Source: Polyodon spathula
Taxonomy: Eukaryota; Chordata; Actinopteri; Acipenseriformes; Polyodontidae
Assembly (NCBI RefSeq): GCF_017654505.1
Contig: NC_054553.1
Location: 8,143,121 to 8,207,120, forward strand
DNA: 64,000 nucleotides
Reading direction: 5' to 3'
Shown: in pieces, positions 24,892 to 37,647 of the stretch
How the letters are laid out: every line of letters starts with the position of its first letter
Numbering within the stretch: the first letter of the stretch is position 1
Notes under the pieces: generated by a model
The model's database searches: none
Told to the model about the DNA's origin: nothing
What the model saw: the letters and a program-made list of their open reading frames with translations, nothing else
Program-made: the position numbers and the translations under genes

Positions 24892-25412
24892 GTATTGTTT
24901 GGCCGGACGAGCGAGACTCCGTCCGCCAGGTTATTGTTTTTATTTTTAAATACCTCATGAGGATGCGTGACTGATCAACTACTGATTATTTAAGTAGCTG
25001 ACAGTCATGCATCCTTATTTAATCTTGTGCAGACTGTGGCTGAGGAGTAATAAGGTAATTAATTAATAGCTAGTTTACCCCTCAGTCAGAATATAAAAGC
25101 CTGCAGCTGTCTGTGCTCAAGGGGGAGTGTCAGAGGAGAGACGTAAGTCTGTGAAAGAGGATTAAAAACTAAGGAAACAATTGCTATACGTTCTGGCTAA
25201 AAACCAGCACGATACTTGTTTTGATGCTGTTTATTTGTTTGGCCAATGCGCCTTTTTGTTTGTGTTGGTTTTGTTTAAATCTTTTATTTTCTGTTTATCA
25301 TTTAATAAATATACCGAGCGCCACGGCTCAGTTTTCACCCACCAGTCCTTGTTTTGGAGTCTGTGTTATTCCGAGTCTGACGTGACCACTACAGCCATCT
25401 TGTTCACAGTTA
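24765..25412 (+). mobile_element. Solo LTR, family B
   Basis: The LTR is 24769-25408 (640 bp), begins TGTGCAGAG and ends GTTCACA, with a 4-bp duplication GTTA on each side (24765-24768 and 25409-25412). A TATA box (TATAAAA, 25093-25099) and a poly(A) signal (AATAAA, 25304-25309) lie in the order and spacing of an LTR promoter read on the plus strand. No internal retrotransposon region is attached, so it is a solo LTR. An (ATT)n array has grown inside its 5' part (24849-24891). The 4-bp rather than 5-bp duplication makes the exact edges a little less certain than for the other LTRs. Confidence 0.8.
24849..24891. repeat. (ATT)n microsatellite inside the LTR
   Basis: About 14 ATT units lie within the upstream part of the solo LTR. 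Such arrays expand readily and could differ between copies. Confidence 0.95.
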
Positions 25413-27105
25413 CTTTATACTTTGCCTCAGACCTGCCTGGCTGAGTGGCAATAGGATACTTTTGTTTTGTTCAGAGGGATGCGACTCCTAGGAGGCATTT
25501 TGTTGTCATTATCTGTAGGGTCAAGACCACACCAAAGAAAATAATGGTGTTAAATCAAGGGATCATACAGGTGGGCTATACTGTATCCATCATTCTGTAT
25601 CACAAGCATTTACTCCTCAAGCCACTGAATTATCTCAATTGTATTTTAAACTTAAAGGGTGATTTAATGCCTCACCCATGGCATTTGTAGAAAAATAATT
25701 GTATTTGTATGCAACATAATGGTAAAATATTACCTGTTTTTATTCTATACACAGTTTATTTTTCCCTTAAAGCTAAATACATTAACTGTTGTTTGATACT
25801 TCTGTGGCAAGTCTAGTGTGGAAAGGAAATAAATACATTGGATAAATCCATTTGGTGAAGGAATGGAGGTAAAGGTAATGTAAGCTAACCTTCCTCACTG
25901 AGCAAAAGTGTACAGTATATGCTTTTAAATAAGCTTTTATATTATTTTGCATTATTGTCAATTTCATTTTGTAAAAATAGTCCTAAGAATGTATCAAGTC
26001 TGTTTGACATGGAAAGCTGGTAGTTAACATAGCATCTGTATCACAGTGCGTTAGCCTTGAATTGTACCTAAACTATTTATTTAACATAAATCTATCTGCC
26101 GACTGTAAATTTTACTTGGTATAAATCAGTAGTTTGACATGTCTTTGTGGCAAATGCATGAACACAGCTAATATGGTAACATAACAAACAACTTACTGTT
26201 CGGTCCCTAAATGAACCATCTGGGTTGTTTAGTTACTCGATTTGTAACATTAATGTTTTACTTTTCCATAATGTGCATATTCCCTTTTGGTATAAACATC
26301 TTGATAAATATGGGCCCCCTAAGTCTGAAATGAGAGCTTTGTTTAAAGCTAAGCCAGGATAATGCATGTCATAAAAACGTGTGGAACCATGTGCCTGATA
26401 ATACATTGTATTCATTACTGTCAAAAAGGTTGCTCATTTAAAATGTTAATTTGCACATTTGTTCTTTTAGTCACAGGAATCAACTGAACCTGTATAATGG
26501 CAGGAAGCGAAAAACAAAATAATTGCTGTCTGTTTTAGCCAACCAGGCTTGGTTTACAATTCATGAAGTACAATGATCCGGATGACGCTTTTCTTTCAAA
26601 GGGCAATGCCCAAGGCTTTGGTATTATACATCCAGGTCTGCCACTGTTCCTATGGTTTCACGGTCTTTGTTTATTGGTGCATCAACAGATTACAAAATAG
26701 ATTTCTGTAAATAATTCCAAGATAACTACTAGGAAGCTGCTGTTCATCAACCTCTAGGGGATATTCTGGAGATGAAGGAAGGAAAGTCTACAGCAGATTC
26801 ATTCTCTTTTTTTTCTATAGAAATTTGTTACTAATTCAGTATTTCAGTTATATAGGCAGAAGCTGCTGTCACTGGATGATATAGCATCGCATATATTTTC
26901 ATGCTGCACAATGACTACAGCAGACAGTTTGCTTGTCACATCTCAGACATGGGTCTAAATCTAACACAGAAAGTGAAATGTGTTCTGATAGTCTCGGGTT
27001 ACTTCATGAACTTACTCTATACCAAACTTCAATTTTATTCCATAAGAACCTCCAACAGTGATAATTTGGGGCACAGTACCAAAGTTTGAAATGCGACTAA
27101 ACTCC
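25413..27105. other. Unique non-coding sequence
   Basis: No gene or clear repeat is recognised. Confidence 0.4.
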
Positions 27106-27109
27106 TGGG

Positions 27110-27340
27110 GTGGTTCAGTAAAGTTTATTTGTAGTTTGTAAAGTGCTTTCATGTGGGGTTGAACCAATGCCCCAGCATACGCATTCAGGGGGTTATCATG
27201 CTGGTCAAGATTGTGTCTTTCAGAAGGTCCTGCCTGCTCCCATTGTGGACAGAGAAGATCCAATGTCCACTTTTCAAAGAACAACCCTGGTGATGTGGCT
27301 AAATCTCTCCTAATCTCCATGAGTGACCAGTAAATAGTAT
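27110..27340 (-). repeat. Probable old interspersed repeat, minus strand
   Basis: Read on the minus strand, GATTTAGCCACATCACCAGG followed by a GGATCTTCTCTGTCCACA block, a GAAAGAC block and a GGGGCATTGG block resembles a dispersed repeat that I recall from many fish genomes (often seen as GATTTAGCCAGGACACCGGG ... TTTAATGACCACAGAG). The 115-codon minus-strand frame at 27012-27359 lies over this repeat and is not considered a gene. The match is from memory and not aligned. Confidence 0.35.
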
Positions 27341-27344
27341 ATGC

Positions 27345-30300
27345 TACATGCTGGTGCAAAATCTACTGCCATATTTCCACCTCCAGTGGTATCTTATTGA
27401 CAGTAAAGTGTTTCCAGGCATGGCTTATGTGAACAGGGTTACGTGGAAGGGTAGCGTGGCAGTCATGGCAAGCAATGGGGATAGCAGTTCAAAGTGTTTG
27501 CTGTGCAATTTTATTTACAATGAATGCAAAAAAAAACAGTTAAACATGAATACCAAATCAAAGACATAACACACTCAATCTTCACTATCACAGCTCTAGG
27601 TAACTCTCCTAGCCCTAGAATAAAGACTGGCTTCTCTTTTATACCATGTGGCTGGGCCTAATTGACCATCACTTAATTGGGATCCAGCCACATTCTGCAC
27701 ATGGATTAGCAGGGATAGGAATCTCACTCCATCGCTTCCGCATTTAGCACACACTATGTTCTCCAGAAAACAAAAAGAAAAACAAATATTACATGTGCGG
27801 AGCCCTTCCTTTGGCTTTTTATTTTCATTGTAAACTGTAAATGCCATCTCTGTGCATCAATGTTCAAGTGTTATTTTTCTTTGCTTTGATGTTCTATGAC
27901 TCAAACTGTGAATGACTTAATTAGAGCTTTGTATATGCCATCATAATGGTGGGGATAAGCTATGCACAATTGATGATTTCTTACAATAAAGCATTTTCTC
28001 AAAACTGAAAATATCCACCCACTGGCAGTTTTTAGATCTACGAGCATAATCATTTGAGCACATTGGCATGCTTTTCTGTGTTAGGCAAACACCCTGCTAG
28101 ATATGACTTGTCTTCTTTACTCTTTCACTGTTTTACAGAGCTCCGGAGGTGCTGCACATATTGTATTACTTTCGATTCTGTGAATGCTACAGTGGAATCC
28201 TCATTTGTGGTGTGGACTAACCACAAAATAACAATACTGGCATTTCATTAGAAACCTACAGTGTGTTTTCTTGTATCTGCAGTGGCTGGCATACATAGAG
28301 TAGATGTCAAAGAAAATGAATCACCAATAAAAAGGCACATTTTTTAGTTGCTTGGCTTATTACCCTAACTTAAATGACATGGAAGTAAGCTGACATTATT
28401 GACAACATATTTAGCCGAAATGCATCCTGTGTGAAAAGAAATGGCCTCTTAGTTTTCAAGAACAAGAACAGGAATATGATTTTCTTTACAGCTAGAACAC
28501 ATAATAAATGGTAAGTAGCTTCAAATGTCTTTTTATTTCTTATCTTTTTATGATGTTTACAGTTATTGTGATATTCTTAATTACATTGCTCCAATATTAC
28601 ATGTGTGGAAACAAAACTATAATTAAACATTATAAAAAGATAAGGAAAAGAGTTGAAAAACAACCTTTCAAGATACTTATCATTTAATATGTTTTTATTC
28701 AAGGTATTTGAAAGTGGTCTGCTCAGAAGCAGTTGTTCTGACCATAGCAATAGCATAGACTCCCATTCCAGCCATGGATGTCGAGTCACTGTAGGTTTGT
28801 GTGCAATAGTAGTGACACTAGAAAGATCAACCATTTTTCTAACTTAACAGATGTCCCTTGTCTGCCTCCCGTTTGTAGTATATGCCAAAACTGTGTTTAT
28901 TTCATTGATCATTTTATAAATCTCTGGTGGCCTGCATAGTTTATACTGTAGCAGTTGTTTCACAATAAACAAAACTGTTTAAGAGCCTCTGGTGAAAAAG
29001 TAATAAGGAAATAATCATTACAAAGACATGAATGTACATTCTAGTACATCATATTTCTTTCTATTTAAACTGGGTTACATATTGGGTTTGTATGTATTTA
29101 AGCTTGTGAGGTCCAAAGTTACTTTACATGTATGAATTGCGTTATGTATCCATAATGTTTTTACAGTTTTCTATTAATAATGTATACATGTTTGTTTACT
29201 TATTTATTTATTTATTTATGTATTTATTTGCAGTATATCTACAGAATATTTAATTATAGAACCACAAACTGGGCAATTTTAGTTGATTGAAAATCTACAT
29301 ACAATCTATCCAAGAGTAGGTCATCCAGGGAAATCAGTATGTTCTGCTATCTAATTGTGACTTTCTATGTGAAAGGAAGAATTGGTTTTAACCTTTGACT
29401 TGTGAGTTACAGGTCAAAAGCAAGCTTAAGGTAATGTAGCATTATTTAGTCAGATACAATTTAACTCCTGTTTTGTTTTTGTTTTTTTGTTTTTTTTACT
29501 GTTTGCAGGGTATGATGGCACATATAATGTTTCTTAACCCTTAAATCGACATATAATATGCTGAAGTGACTAGTAGATTGAACTATTGAACAATGGGTCC
29601 AGGCTTTATCTTGTGGCATTGAGCATTTATACATACTGTATGTCTCACTTATTTAAATCTACAGAACTGCAAATCCAATTGTGCTGAATTTGGCTCAGGA
29701 TATTTTTTTAGCACAGATCATGAGAGTATGATAACTGAAAGATATCCATTTATTTATAATGGTCTGTGTATATTTGTATGCACATATGCACACCACACTT
29801 AAATTTGTACTTGTTTCTAGGTGTTCGTGAATAGAGCTGGTTATGACATGATTCTTTCAGATACTGTATATGTTGGAATCTCTTAGTCTTTACATCACAC
29901 TTTGACTTACTTGCACATACAGTAGATGTAGGTCATGATGATCCACTTGTTGCTTCAATTTTATATTTAGTGCTGTGGTCGGAGGATAAACATTACTAAC
30001 ACTGGTTTATTGGTTATCTGTACCCCTGTAACTTTATTATCAGATCCATGTTTTTGAAATAATAACTGAAGAGTTATGTACATAAGAAATGCCTTGCATT
30101 TGGTACCAAGGCCCGGGCAGAAACAAGTTCCACCACATTTTTAATTATGTATCATATTCAACAACATGAATTCCTTCCAATTCAGTAGGGTCTGGCAATC
30201 AGGGTCATGCATATGTCTAATGTTCACTACCTTGGCTTAACTGTAGATAATAGATAATATCTCCCATTTTTTGCCATGGTTGACTTAGGTTTGTCCTTAT

Positions 30301-33300
30301 CCCCAACTATCAGTAGTGTAAAAAAATATCAGCTGACAAATGTATTACCATCACTAACATTTCTGTCAATCTTTGTAGTGGAATACCTGCCAATGTTGCT
30401 ACTAATGTCTATAAAATAGCCCATGATACATTGAATATTAATATGTTCTTCTCTGCAGCAGTAAATCACCTTCTTTCTGTATAATATATTATGCAAGTGG
30501 AGACACGAATGTTACTATTAATACATTGTGAATATGTACTCCACATAGTTATCTAATGTAAGCCTTCGTTATGTTTCTTTATTTATTTGCAATAGGGCAA
30601 CTCAAAAGTGCTAAATAGTGGTGACGTTGAGAGTTAACAGTGGCTATCAAAGGTGAATTATACTGTACCAGTATTTAGGACTTATGAGTATGTTTTCCCA
30701 TTAAGTTAGTTTTACCTATGTGTGCTTTATTTAATACTACTCTTAATACTACTAATGTTAGAAAGCTTGGAAACAAACTATTTGAGTATGCTTAGAAGAT
30801 CTCAAAACTTTACTATTTAGTTCTTGTTTTGTTAAATAAACAGGTATTTTTTTCATAAAAAAACAAGTTAACTACAGAATAGAGGAATACATCCTGAAAG
30901 TATGCCTTGCACTGTCTTGCCGTGACCTACCTTAATAAACTGTGGATCCATTTGTGTCCCAATTCAATAATCTTCGCCATGCATGGTTGTTTCCAGGACT
31001 TCTGCTTGCTTGAACTATAACCTTTAAAAGTCACTTAGCTGCACCCTGAGGAATTATGCAATTACATGTCACCACGCATAAGTGGGTAATATCGGCATTA
31101 ACAGAGAAGGATATAGAAAAATGCTGGATCACACTGAGAATAAAGGGAATATTGATTGATTTTGTCAGAAAATGCCACGACAAAGGTCCCACGTTGCAAA
31201 TATATCAGCAGAAGAGAGAGTAAAAGATATTCTTTTCTTGGCTTTGTTCTGTGAAGGTGGCACACGATGCGATCCAGAGCACTCTACAACCAGGGTAAAT
31301 TGACATCGACTTGTTTTGGTCATCGACAGCTGACCATCTTTCTAATTAGAAAGCATTAGATTTCAGATAAATAAATGCAGTAGAAAATACAGGTGATGCT
31401 GAACACAGCAACTCACTGTATAATCTTGTCTTGTCCGATCAGAGGCATTATCTTCAGGAAGACAAACTGAAAAAGCTGGTGCTCCTTTATTTCAATCTTT
31501 GGAATTTAGAAATACTTTCTGTTAATGTTATTTATACTAGTATTTTGATGTCCAGTATGAGACAAGAACCCAATACAACAGCACAATACTTTTGTTACTT
31601 TGTACATACAGAGATACCACATAAGTTTGCATAATTTAATTTTAATATTTTTTTTTTTCTGTGCATAATTCCCTGGGATGTACTTAACTCACCTTTATTA
31701 CTTTCAGATAAAAACACCAAGACAACCAACCAATTATAAAATTATCCCAATTACAGTTCAGCTTCAGCAAGTTTGGGCATTAAGAATAATAATAAAAAAG
31801 ACAGCCAAAGATGTTGACAAGAGGAAGGTTGGTGAAGTTACATTTTTACATTGGTCTGTAATCCTGTTGGTGCTGCAGGTGTCATTAAGAGCTATAGTAT
31901 ATCTGGCCGCTCTATTTCTGTTCTGCATGTTAAACCTTTGGTCTGCGTTGGAAATAATAATCATATGGTTTCCTTCTGGCTGATGTATGTAATATTTAAG
32001 TAGTAGCTGGAAATAAAGGTAGTAAAGTACTTGTCAGTATTTACTTTCCTCTCAGAAATGCTGTAGCGTGCTTTATTGTGAACGACGGACCTGGGATTCA
32101 CCCAAACTTTTCAGAAATAAGTAAAGACTCATGAGTCATCCTAATGTTACAGGAAGCCAAATATGTTAGTAGAGGAGAGTGATATTGTCATTGCTAAAGT
32201 AGAAGAAAAGCTGAGCGTGCTGGTAAGGCTCCAAATAAACCTCCAGATTACAAAATACAATTTGACAAGGATAATATGGATAAGTTTATTTCCATTTCTC
32301 CTTATCATAATGATACTGCTGATGCACAGCAGTCACTGTGTGGCTTGTTGTTTGACACTTCCTTTTACTATGTAAAACTTTGGTTATATTAACACAAACT
32401 CACTGGTCTAAATACTAAATAATTCAAATATTAACCTTCCTGATTTTTTTTTTTTTTTTATATTTTGATAATAACATCTACTGTTGCTTGATTTACATAA
32501 GCCATTATTTATAAAATGGCATTATGAAGATCAATTGAATTTTCGATCACACTATGGCATGTATGCAACCATATATACAATGCAGTCTGATACATTAAGA
32601 TATGTTTTGCTATGTAGGTCCTAAAAATAACACATATCATTCAATTTAATCTTACAAACGTCAACATTTACAGATTGTTCTATGTACAAGGGTTTTTTTT
32701 TTTTTTTTTTTATGGGCTTGTCATAAGAAGCCCATAATTGGTATATTGCTCTGTGGTTATTTTTGCATTAGCAAAATTAGGAACAATCAATAAGCATCCA
32801 TATCTAACTAACTATGCTGATGGCACTTTAAGTGAATGACCTTTTAAGTATTAATTAATCCAATTTATATATTCTTTTCAATATGAATTCCAGAATACCC
32901 AACTTCATGTGATTGTTTTCTTTTTGCTACTGTTGGAAATATTCTTCTGTAACAAGCAATGATGCAATATCAGGAATTAATACATGGAACACTAATTCTA
33001 GGCTGTGTTCCATCACAAGTCCACATGTGTTCAATCAATAACCTCTCTCTTTTTAAGAGGCTAGAAGTCATTTAAATTCTACATCTGGTGGCACATTATG
33101 ACTCATTCTGTCTGGCCTGTGCTTCATTTTTAGTAAACCCTAGAGATATCATAAGCCTTGGACTTCAAACCACTCCACTGTTATGACTATTCTGTTAACA
33201 AGCCACTCAATGTAGCCTGTGGGTCCCCAGACCATCTTCTCAACAAGTAACAACCACTGGGATATAAACGCATCATTTTCAGTGTCATGCAGATGATAAT

Positions 33301-33740
33301 ACTGTAGTTTAAGGATCCATAAAAAAAAGAAGAACTTGTCTATAAATGCGATAAGCTCAAGCAGCTGTAGAGCTGGAATTCATTTGGGGTTTTCAGGTGA
33401 CAAATTAAACCGCAAGAGCAAATACAAACTACAGATGGAATCCCTGTGCTCAGTTTGAATTGTATGTATTATACATGCTACCATAACACATACGTTAATC
33501 ACACTTTACTGAGAGAAATGTGTTAACTGAGAATGGGTCTGACAGAATTTTAAAAAGTAATGTCAATTAGAGTAGATGTCCAGATTTTTGCTTATTAAAA
33601 TTGCTGTCACAAAACCAAACATTTATAACCTTATTTGCTAAAGTACAACCTAAGTACTAAATAATAATACAACCATAAAAAGCACATTGAAAACATGACC
33701 TTTTTGTTCTTAGTAGGTACCCATCATAGATTCTACGATA
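27345..33740. other. Long unique non-coding stretch
   Basis: About 6.4 kb without a recognisable gene or transposon. It holds a (TTTA)n repeat at 29199-29229, T tracts near 32448-32460 and 32693-32711, and a 9-bp perfect hairpin TATGGGCTT/AAGCCCATA at 32711-32736. The 101-codon frame at 31678-31983 resembles no known protein. Confidence 0.5.
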
Positions 33741-33811
33741 CTTAAGTAGTTGGGCTCTGAAAAACATAACGTAACTTGTCCCCACGTGTTGCTACAATTA
33801 TGGTGTGGTTT

Positions 33812-33812
<1 letters not shown>
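33741..33812 (+). mobile_element. Left-end fragment of TIR family T
   Basis: The stretch containing AAGTAGT, GGGCTCTGAAAAACATAACG and GTCCCCACGTGTTGC matches the left terminal arm of the element at 57147-57625 in its plus-strand orientation. It stops where a (TC)n microsatellite starts. The matching right-end arm lies 3.8 kb away at 37648-37749, so the two may be halves of one split copy. Confidence 0.75.

Positions 33813-33814
<2 letters not shown>

Positions 33815-33888
<74 letters not shown>
33815..33888. repeat. (TC)n microsatellite, 74 bp
   Basis: This is an uninterrupted CT/TC array. It sits between the left half of the TIR element and the downstream end of the minus-strand LINE region. 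Confidence 0.97.
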
Positions 33889-33893
<5 letters not shown>

Positions 33894-34009
33894 CAGATTG
33901 GTAATTCATAGTAGCCTCACTCTGACATCAAGGAATGTATGTATTTATGTATTTATTTATATATTAATATTGTATGAAACTGAAGATGCCCAGTATAAAG
34001 AGAAATAAG

Positions 34010-34335
34010 CATCTTTTTTTTAAGTAGTCACCAATTAATTGTACCCCATTTCTCTCCCAATTTAAAATGTCTAATTGTATTTAGGCTCAGCTCACCGCTA
34101 CCACCCCTGCGCTGACTCGGGTGTGACAAAGACAAACACACGCTGTCCTCCGAAGTGTGTTTCGCAGCCGACCACTTCTTTTCACTCTGCAGGCCCGCCA
34201 TGCAGCCAACCCAGAGCTACAGCATCGGAGGACAATGCAGCTCTGGGCAGCTTACAGGCAAGCCCATAAGTGCCCAGCCAGTCTACAGGGGTTGCTGGTG
34301 AGCCGAGAACACCCTGGCTGACCTCAAATCATTGT
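34010..34335 (-). repeat. SINE-like interspersed repeat with poly(A) tail
   Basis: This 320-bp block is much richer in GC and CpG than its flanks. On the minus strand it ends with AATTGGTGACTACTTAAAAAA, a retroposon-style A tail, preceded by AATTGGGAGAGAAATGGGG. Tails of this kind are common in fish repeats. I do not see convincing polymerase III boxes or a target duplication, so the family is not named. The plus-strand frames here are not genes. Confidence 0.6.
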
Positions 34336-35426
34336 CTTCTCAATACTTTGTATAAAAAAACACAGCCATCCGTCACACAGGTATCAGTTTTAGCTTCTTC
34401 AGGCTTAAACATCAAAACTCATATCTATCTACCATCCCATCCTCTTCTCCCCATCCCTTACTGAACACAGCACCCCGCCTACTCCCCACACCTCCTCAAA
34501 CACTTAAATCTGACGTGTGAGTCTGTAATAAGCAAACTCTAACTTGAGTCGGGCTGCTACAAGCACATTAAACACAACAACAACATCACCCTTCAGAAAC
34601 TGACAAACTTTATTTTTTCTGCTTTTTAGGATTGCTTATTTAGCTTGACTCAACAACAACAACAAAAAAAATGCCAGCTGACACTTATTCTTTTTTTCCT
34701 TAAATAATTTATCTCAAAAATAAATCCTGTATCAGAGAGCCCAACCTTTAACTCCCTAAACAGCTCTCCAAGGAACCCAAACAGTAATTTCAATGTGAGG
34801 TCAAACAGGAAGAACAAAATGGACATTTATCCTCCATCCCTGGCTGAATTACTGCCAGAAATGAATAGGTGGCCACAATAGTGTGCGATATTCTCTAATG
34901 CAAATCTCCTGCCCTCTTTTGCACAAGTGGTTTATACAGGGCCCTCCATGCAGGTATTACATTTTACTCTACCCCTAGCCTCCCTCTCCAGTGTGTGTCT
35001 GACATTTCCTTGATAGCATTATAGTGATTGACCTTCACACAGAGCTTATACAGGTCTTTTTTTTCTCTGCAGAATTAAAACTAAAAGTCAGCATGTCCCC
35101 AAACTGCTAAAGGTTTTTGACCTGACCCCCAACTCAGTGGCTGGAGAAAATGCACTCCTCCACTCCCACCTCTCCACAACTATTAATTGCCCAATCTTAG
35201 TGACTACTCTGCTGACCAGCAATGACAATAACATTTTTATACTCTAAAAACACTTGAGAGCAGGATTATGTATTAAAGGCTCTTCTAAAAGCCAATACAG
35301 CCCCTCTGACTCAAACCACATCCTCACTGGCATAATGTGCCAGGTGAGCAGCAATCCCTATAGAACCTAAATATCACAGCCAAGGTCAACCGGTCAGTTC
35401 CCATTAAAAACAGCTGTCTGTCAAGA

Positions 35427-36720
35427 CTAAACCCTCCCACTATGTGAAAAACGCAATTCAGGAAAAAAAAAAACAACCACCTCTGTAAAGCCTGAAGCTG
35501 CCATCCTACTGGAGATGTTAATTAAGCCCTGCCTCCCTTTATCTACTGGCAGATAGAGAACATTTGTTTTACCCAGTGTAACCAATCCAAAAAGAAATCT
35601 AACAGTAATCTCTGAATTTATTTTACTAGAGCCGGTGGGGGGGTCCACACACTTTAACTTGTACCAGAGCACTGAGGCAACTAAGTGATTAATAATCAAC
35701 ACTCTGCCTCTATAAGAAGTCTTTGCTACCAACCGACTCCACCTCTGCAACCTGTTCTTCACCTTATCCAACACTCCCTCCCATTTCTATTGAGCTATTC
35801 CCTTCCTTCCCAGGAACTCCCCATGATGTTGACACACCCTCTAATTCCACTGTAACCCTCCCTGGTAGATCAGATGGTCTGGTGCCCTCCCAATCTTCCA
35901 TTAAAAATGCATTGTTCTTTGCCCAGTTAACTTGAGCAGACAACACTTTTTCAAACAATTCTTTGCATTGATTTAAGACTTTTATGTCTTGGTTGTTTAG
36001 TATTATCATTGCTATGTCATCTGCATAATCCACAACTTTAAAGGACTGATTGGAGCAGTTTGGAATAACCAGACCCTATAGTACCTGTTTCTTAATAAGG
36101 GGTTGAATAGAGAGAGAATATAACATTCCAAAGAGAGAGCATCCTTGACGAATTCCTCTCTACACTGGAAAGGAAGAGCTCAACCCACCATTTATTTTCA
36201 GGACACTGAACACATTACTATAACGCACCTGAATTTTCCCCTCAAACTTGGGTCCAAACCCAAAAGCCCTAAACACATTTAATAAATATCTGTGATCTAC
36301 CCGATCAAAAGCTTTTTCTTGATCAAGACCAAAGAGCTTGGAGGCTGCTATCAAACCACCGGTTAAAAATACATTATCAAGGATAGACCTGTTCAGTACC
36401 CAACATGGTTGATGCACAATACCATTCATCACAGTTTGCTAGTGCCATAGACAGTATTTTATAGTCTGAACACAGAAGACTTACAGGTCGCCAGTTTTTT
36501 AACAGATCTCCTGCTGTCGGCAGCTCACAGGCAGCTCGTTCTCTCCTGGAGCACTTCCCAGAGACCTATCCCTACCTGAGCCCAGAGAACTTTGTAAAAC
36601 TCAACTGGGGGTCTATCAAATCAAGGAGACTTTGCATTATTTAGCCCTTCCAGAGCCACAGTAAGCTCCTTGAAGGTAAGCCCCTCCTCAAGCTGCTCCC
36701 TCACCTCTTCAGGAACCTGA
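35427..36720 (-). pseudogene. LINE ORF2 reverse transcriptase remnant (Tx1 clade)
   Basis: The protein would copy the LINE RNA into DNA at the chromosomal target. Pieces in several frames give, in order, LTFKELTVALEGLNNAKSP, KNWRPVSLLC-like, LDQEKAFDRVDHRYL (the first catalytic Asp region, about 36285-36325), VLKINGGLSSSF, and the active-site box VDYADD (YADD at 36016-36027). Then come VNWAKNNAF and a distal region with LQRWSRLVAKTSYRGRVLII and LVASVLWYKLKCVDPP. Several of these blocks, notably DQEKAFDRVDH and SYRGRVL-NNLVAS-LW, are typical of Tx1-clade LINEs. Frames change repeatedly, so the copy encodes no functional enzyme. Confidence 0.88.
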
Positions 36721-37199
36721 ATCAGACGCCCCAGCTTACTGATCGTGTGCTGTCTGCTTTTTTAGAGCTTCCAGAAAAATGTACTTGTTTGGCAGTACCA
36801 CAAGAACCCCCACTCGATTTTTCCTTCCTCTCGATTTGGCAGTTTAAATCCTCCCTGATCATTATTGCCTTCTTCCACCATATCGATTTCTAATACAGAA
36901 CTCACTTCTTTTCTCTCCTTCCTTTGAGACATGATCTGTAATTGCCCTACAACATTTTCCTATCTGTCGCTCTGTACAATAGCCTCCCTCACTCCCAGCC
37001 CCCCGATCACAACTTGCTCACTACCCTCCGCCACACCAGACACATTCTGTCCCACCAACAGCCCCCACTGACCCTATTGTTTCATGCTCCTCTTCACCCC
37101 TATCCCCCACTACTATCTGAGATGATTCCTCTTCGCTTTCATCATCTTCTCCCTGCCCGACTCCCTGATCAAGCTCTACCATCCTCACAACAGGATTCC

Positions 37200-37450
37200 C
37201 CTGCCTCAAGATTCCCTCCCCTGCAAAATTTTTCTCCCCATCAGATCATTTGCATTTATTTACTTTATGCCCTGCATGCCCACAATTAAAACATTTCATT
37301 GCTTCAGATGACACCACATAGTCACTCCTATCCACTCTAAGCTTGCATGCTATGTTCAGATCCTCATCAGTGTTGTTCAGCAGGTAAACTTGCCTCCTAA
37401 AATAAATAACATGCTTCAATTCTGGATCTTTGCAATCTGTAGGAATCAGT
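37200..37450 (-). pseudogene. LINE ORF1 fragment with CCHC zinc knuckle
   Basis: The minus-strand translation contains CFNCGHAGHKVNKC, a perfect C-X2-C-X4-H-X4-C zinc knuckle (37252-37293), preceded by RRQVYLLNNTDEDLN and LRVDRSDYVV-like sequence. This is the C-terminal nucleic-acid-binding part of the first LINE protein. The upstream part is not recognisable, and it continues downstream into a low-complexity acidic stretch (37021-37209). Confidence 0.8.
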
Positions 37451-37647
37451 GAAATCAGTGAAAAAATCAGTCATCATCTGACCGTGTATGCTCAGCAATC
37501 TAACAAGCATTTAATTCTTTAAATACAACGGGACCCTTATTTCTGCCCCAGCTTCACTGGAGCATGTTTCTTGAAGAATGTGGGTAGAAAAAAACAAGTT
37601 GCCTCTCGGCTGTGATCAGAGAGACGACACACCTCTGATCTCAAATC

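Larger units (their letters stand above)
34700..37640 (-). mobile_element. Broken Tx1-clade LINE
   Basis: This is a non-LTR retrotransposon on the minus strand. From its 5' side (high coordinates) it shows the end of ORF1 with a zinc knuckle (37252-37293), then reverse transcriptase blocks of ORF2 (about 36700-35430) and a decayed C-terminal region (to about 34700). Only about 500 bp separates the zinc knuckle from the start of the reverse transcriptase region, too little for the endonuclease domain normally found there, so an internal deletion is likely. Many stops and frameshifts make it inactive. Its boundaries are uncertain: no clear tail is seen at the low end, and the high end meets a TIR fragment at about 37648. 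Confidence 0.85.

Noticed and set aside
27012..27359. 115-codon minus-strand reading frame
   Set aside because: It overlies a probable old dispersed repeat and has no recognisable domain.
36942..37289. 115-codon plus-strand frame rich in Pro, Leu and His
   Set aside because: It lies antisense to the LINE ORF1/ORF2 junction region, so it is a shadow frame.
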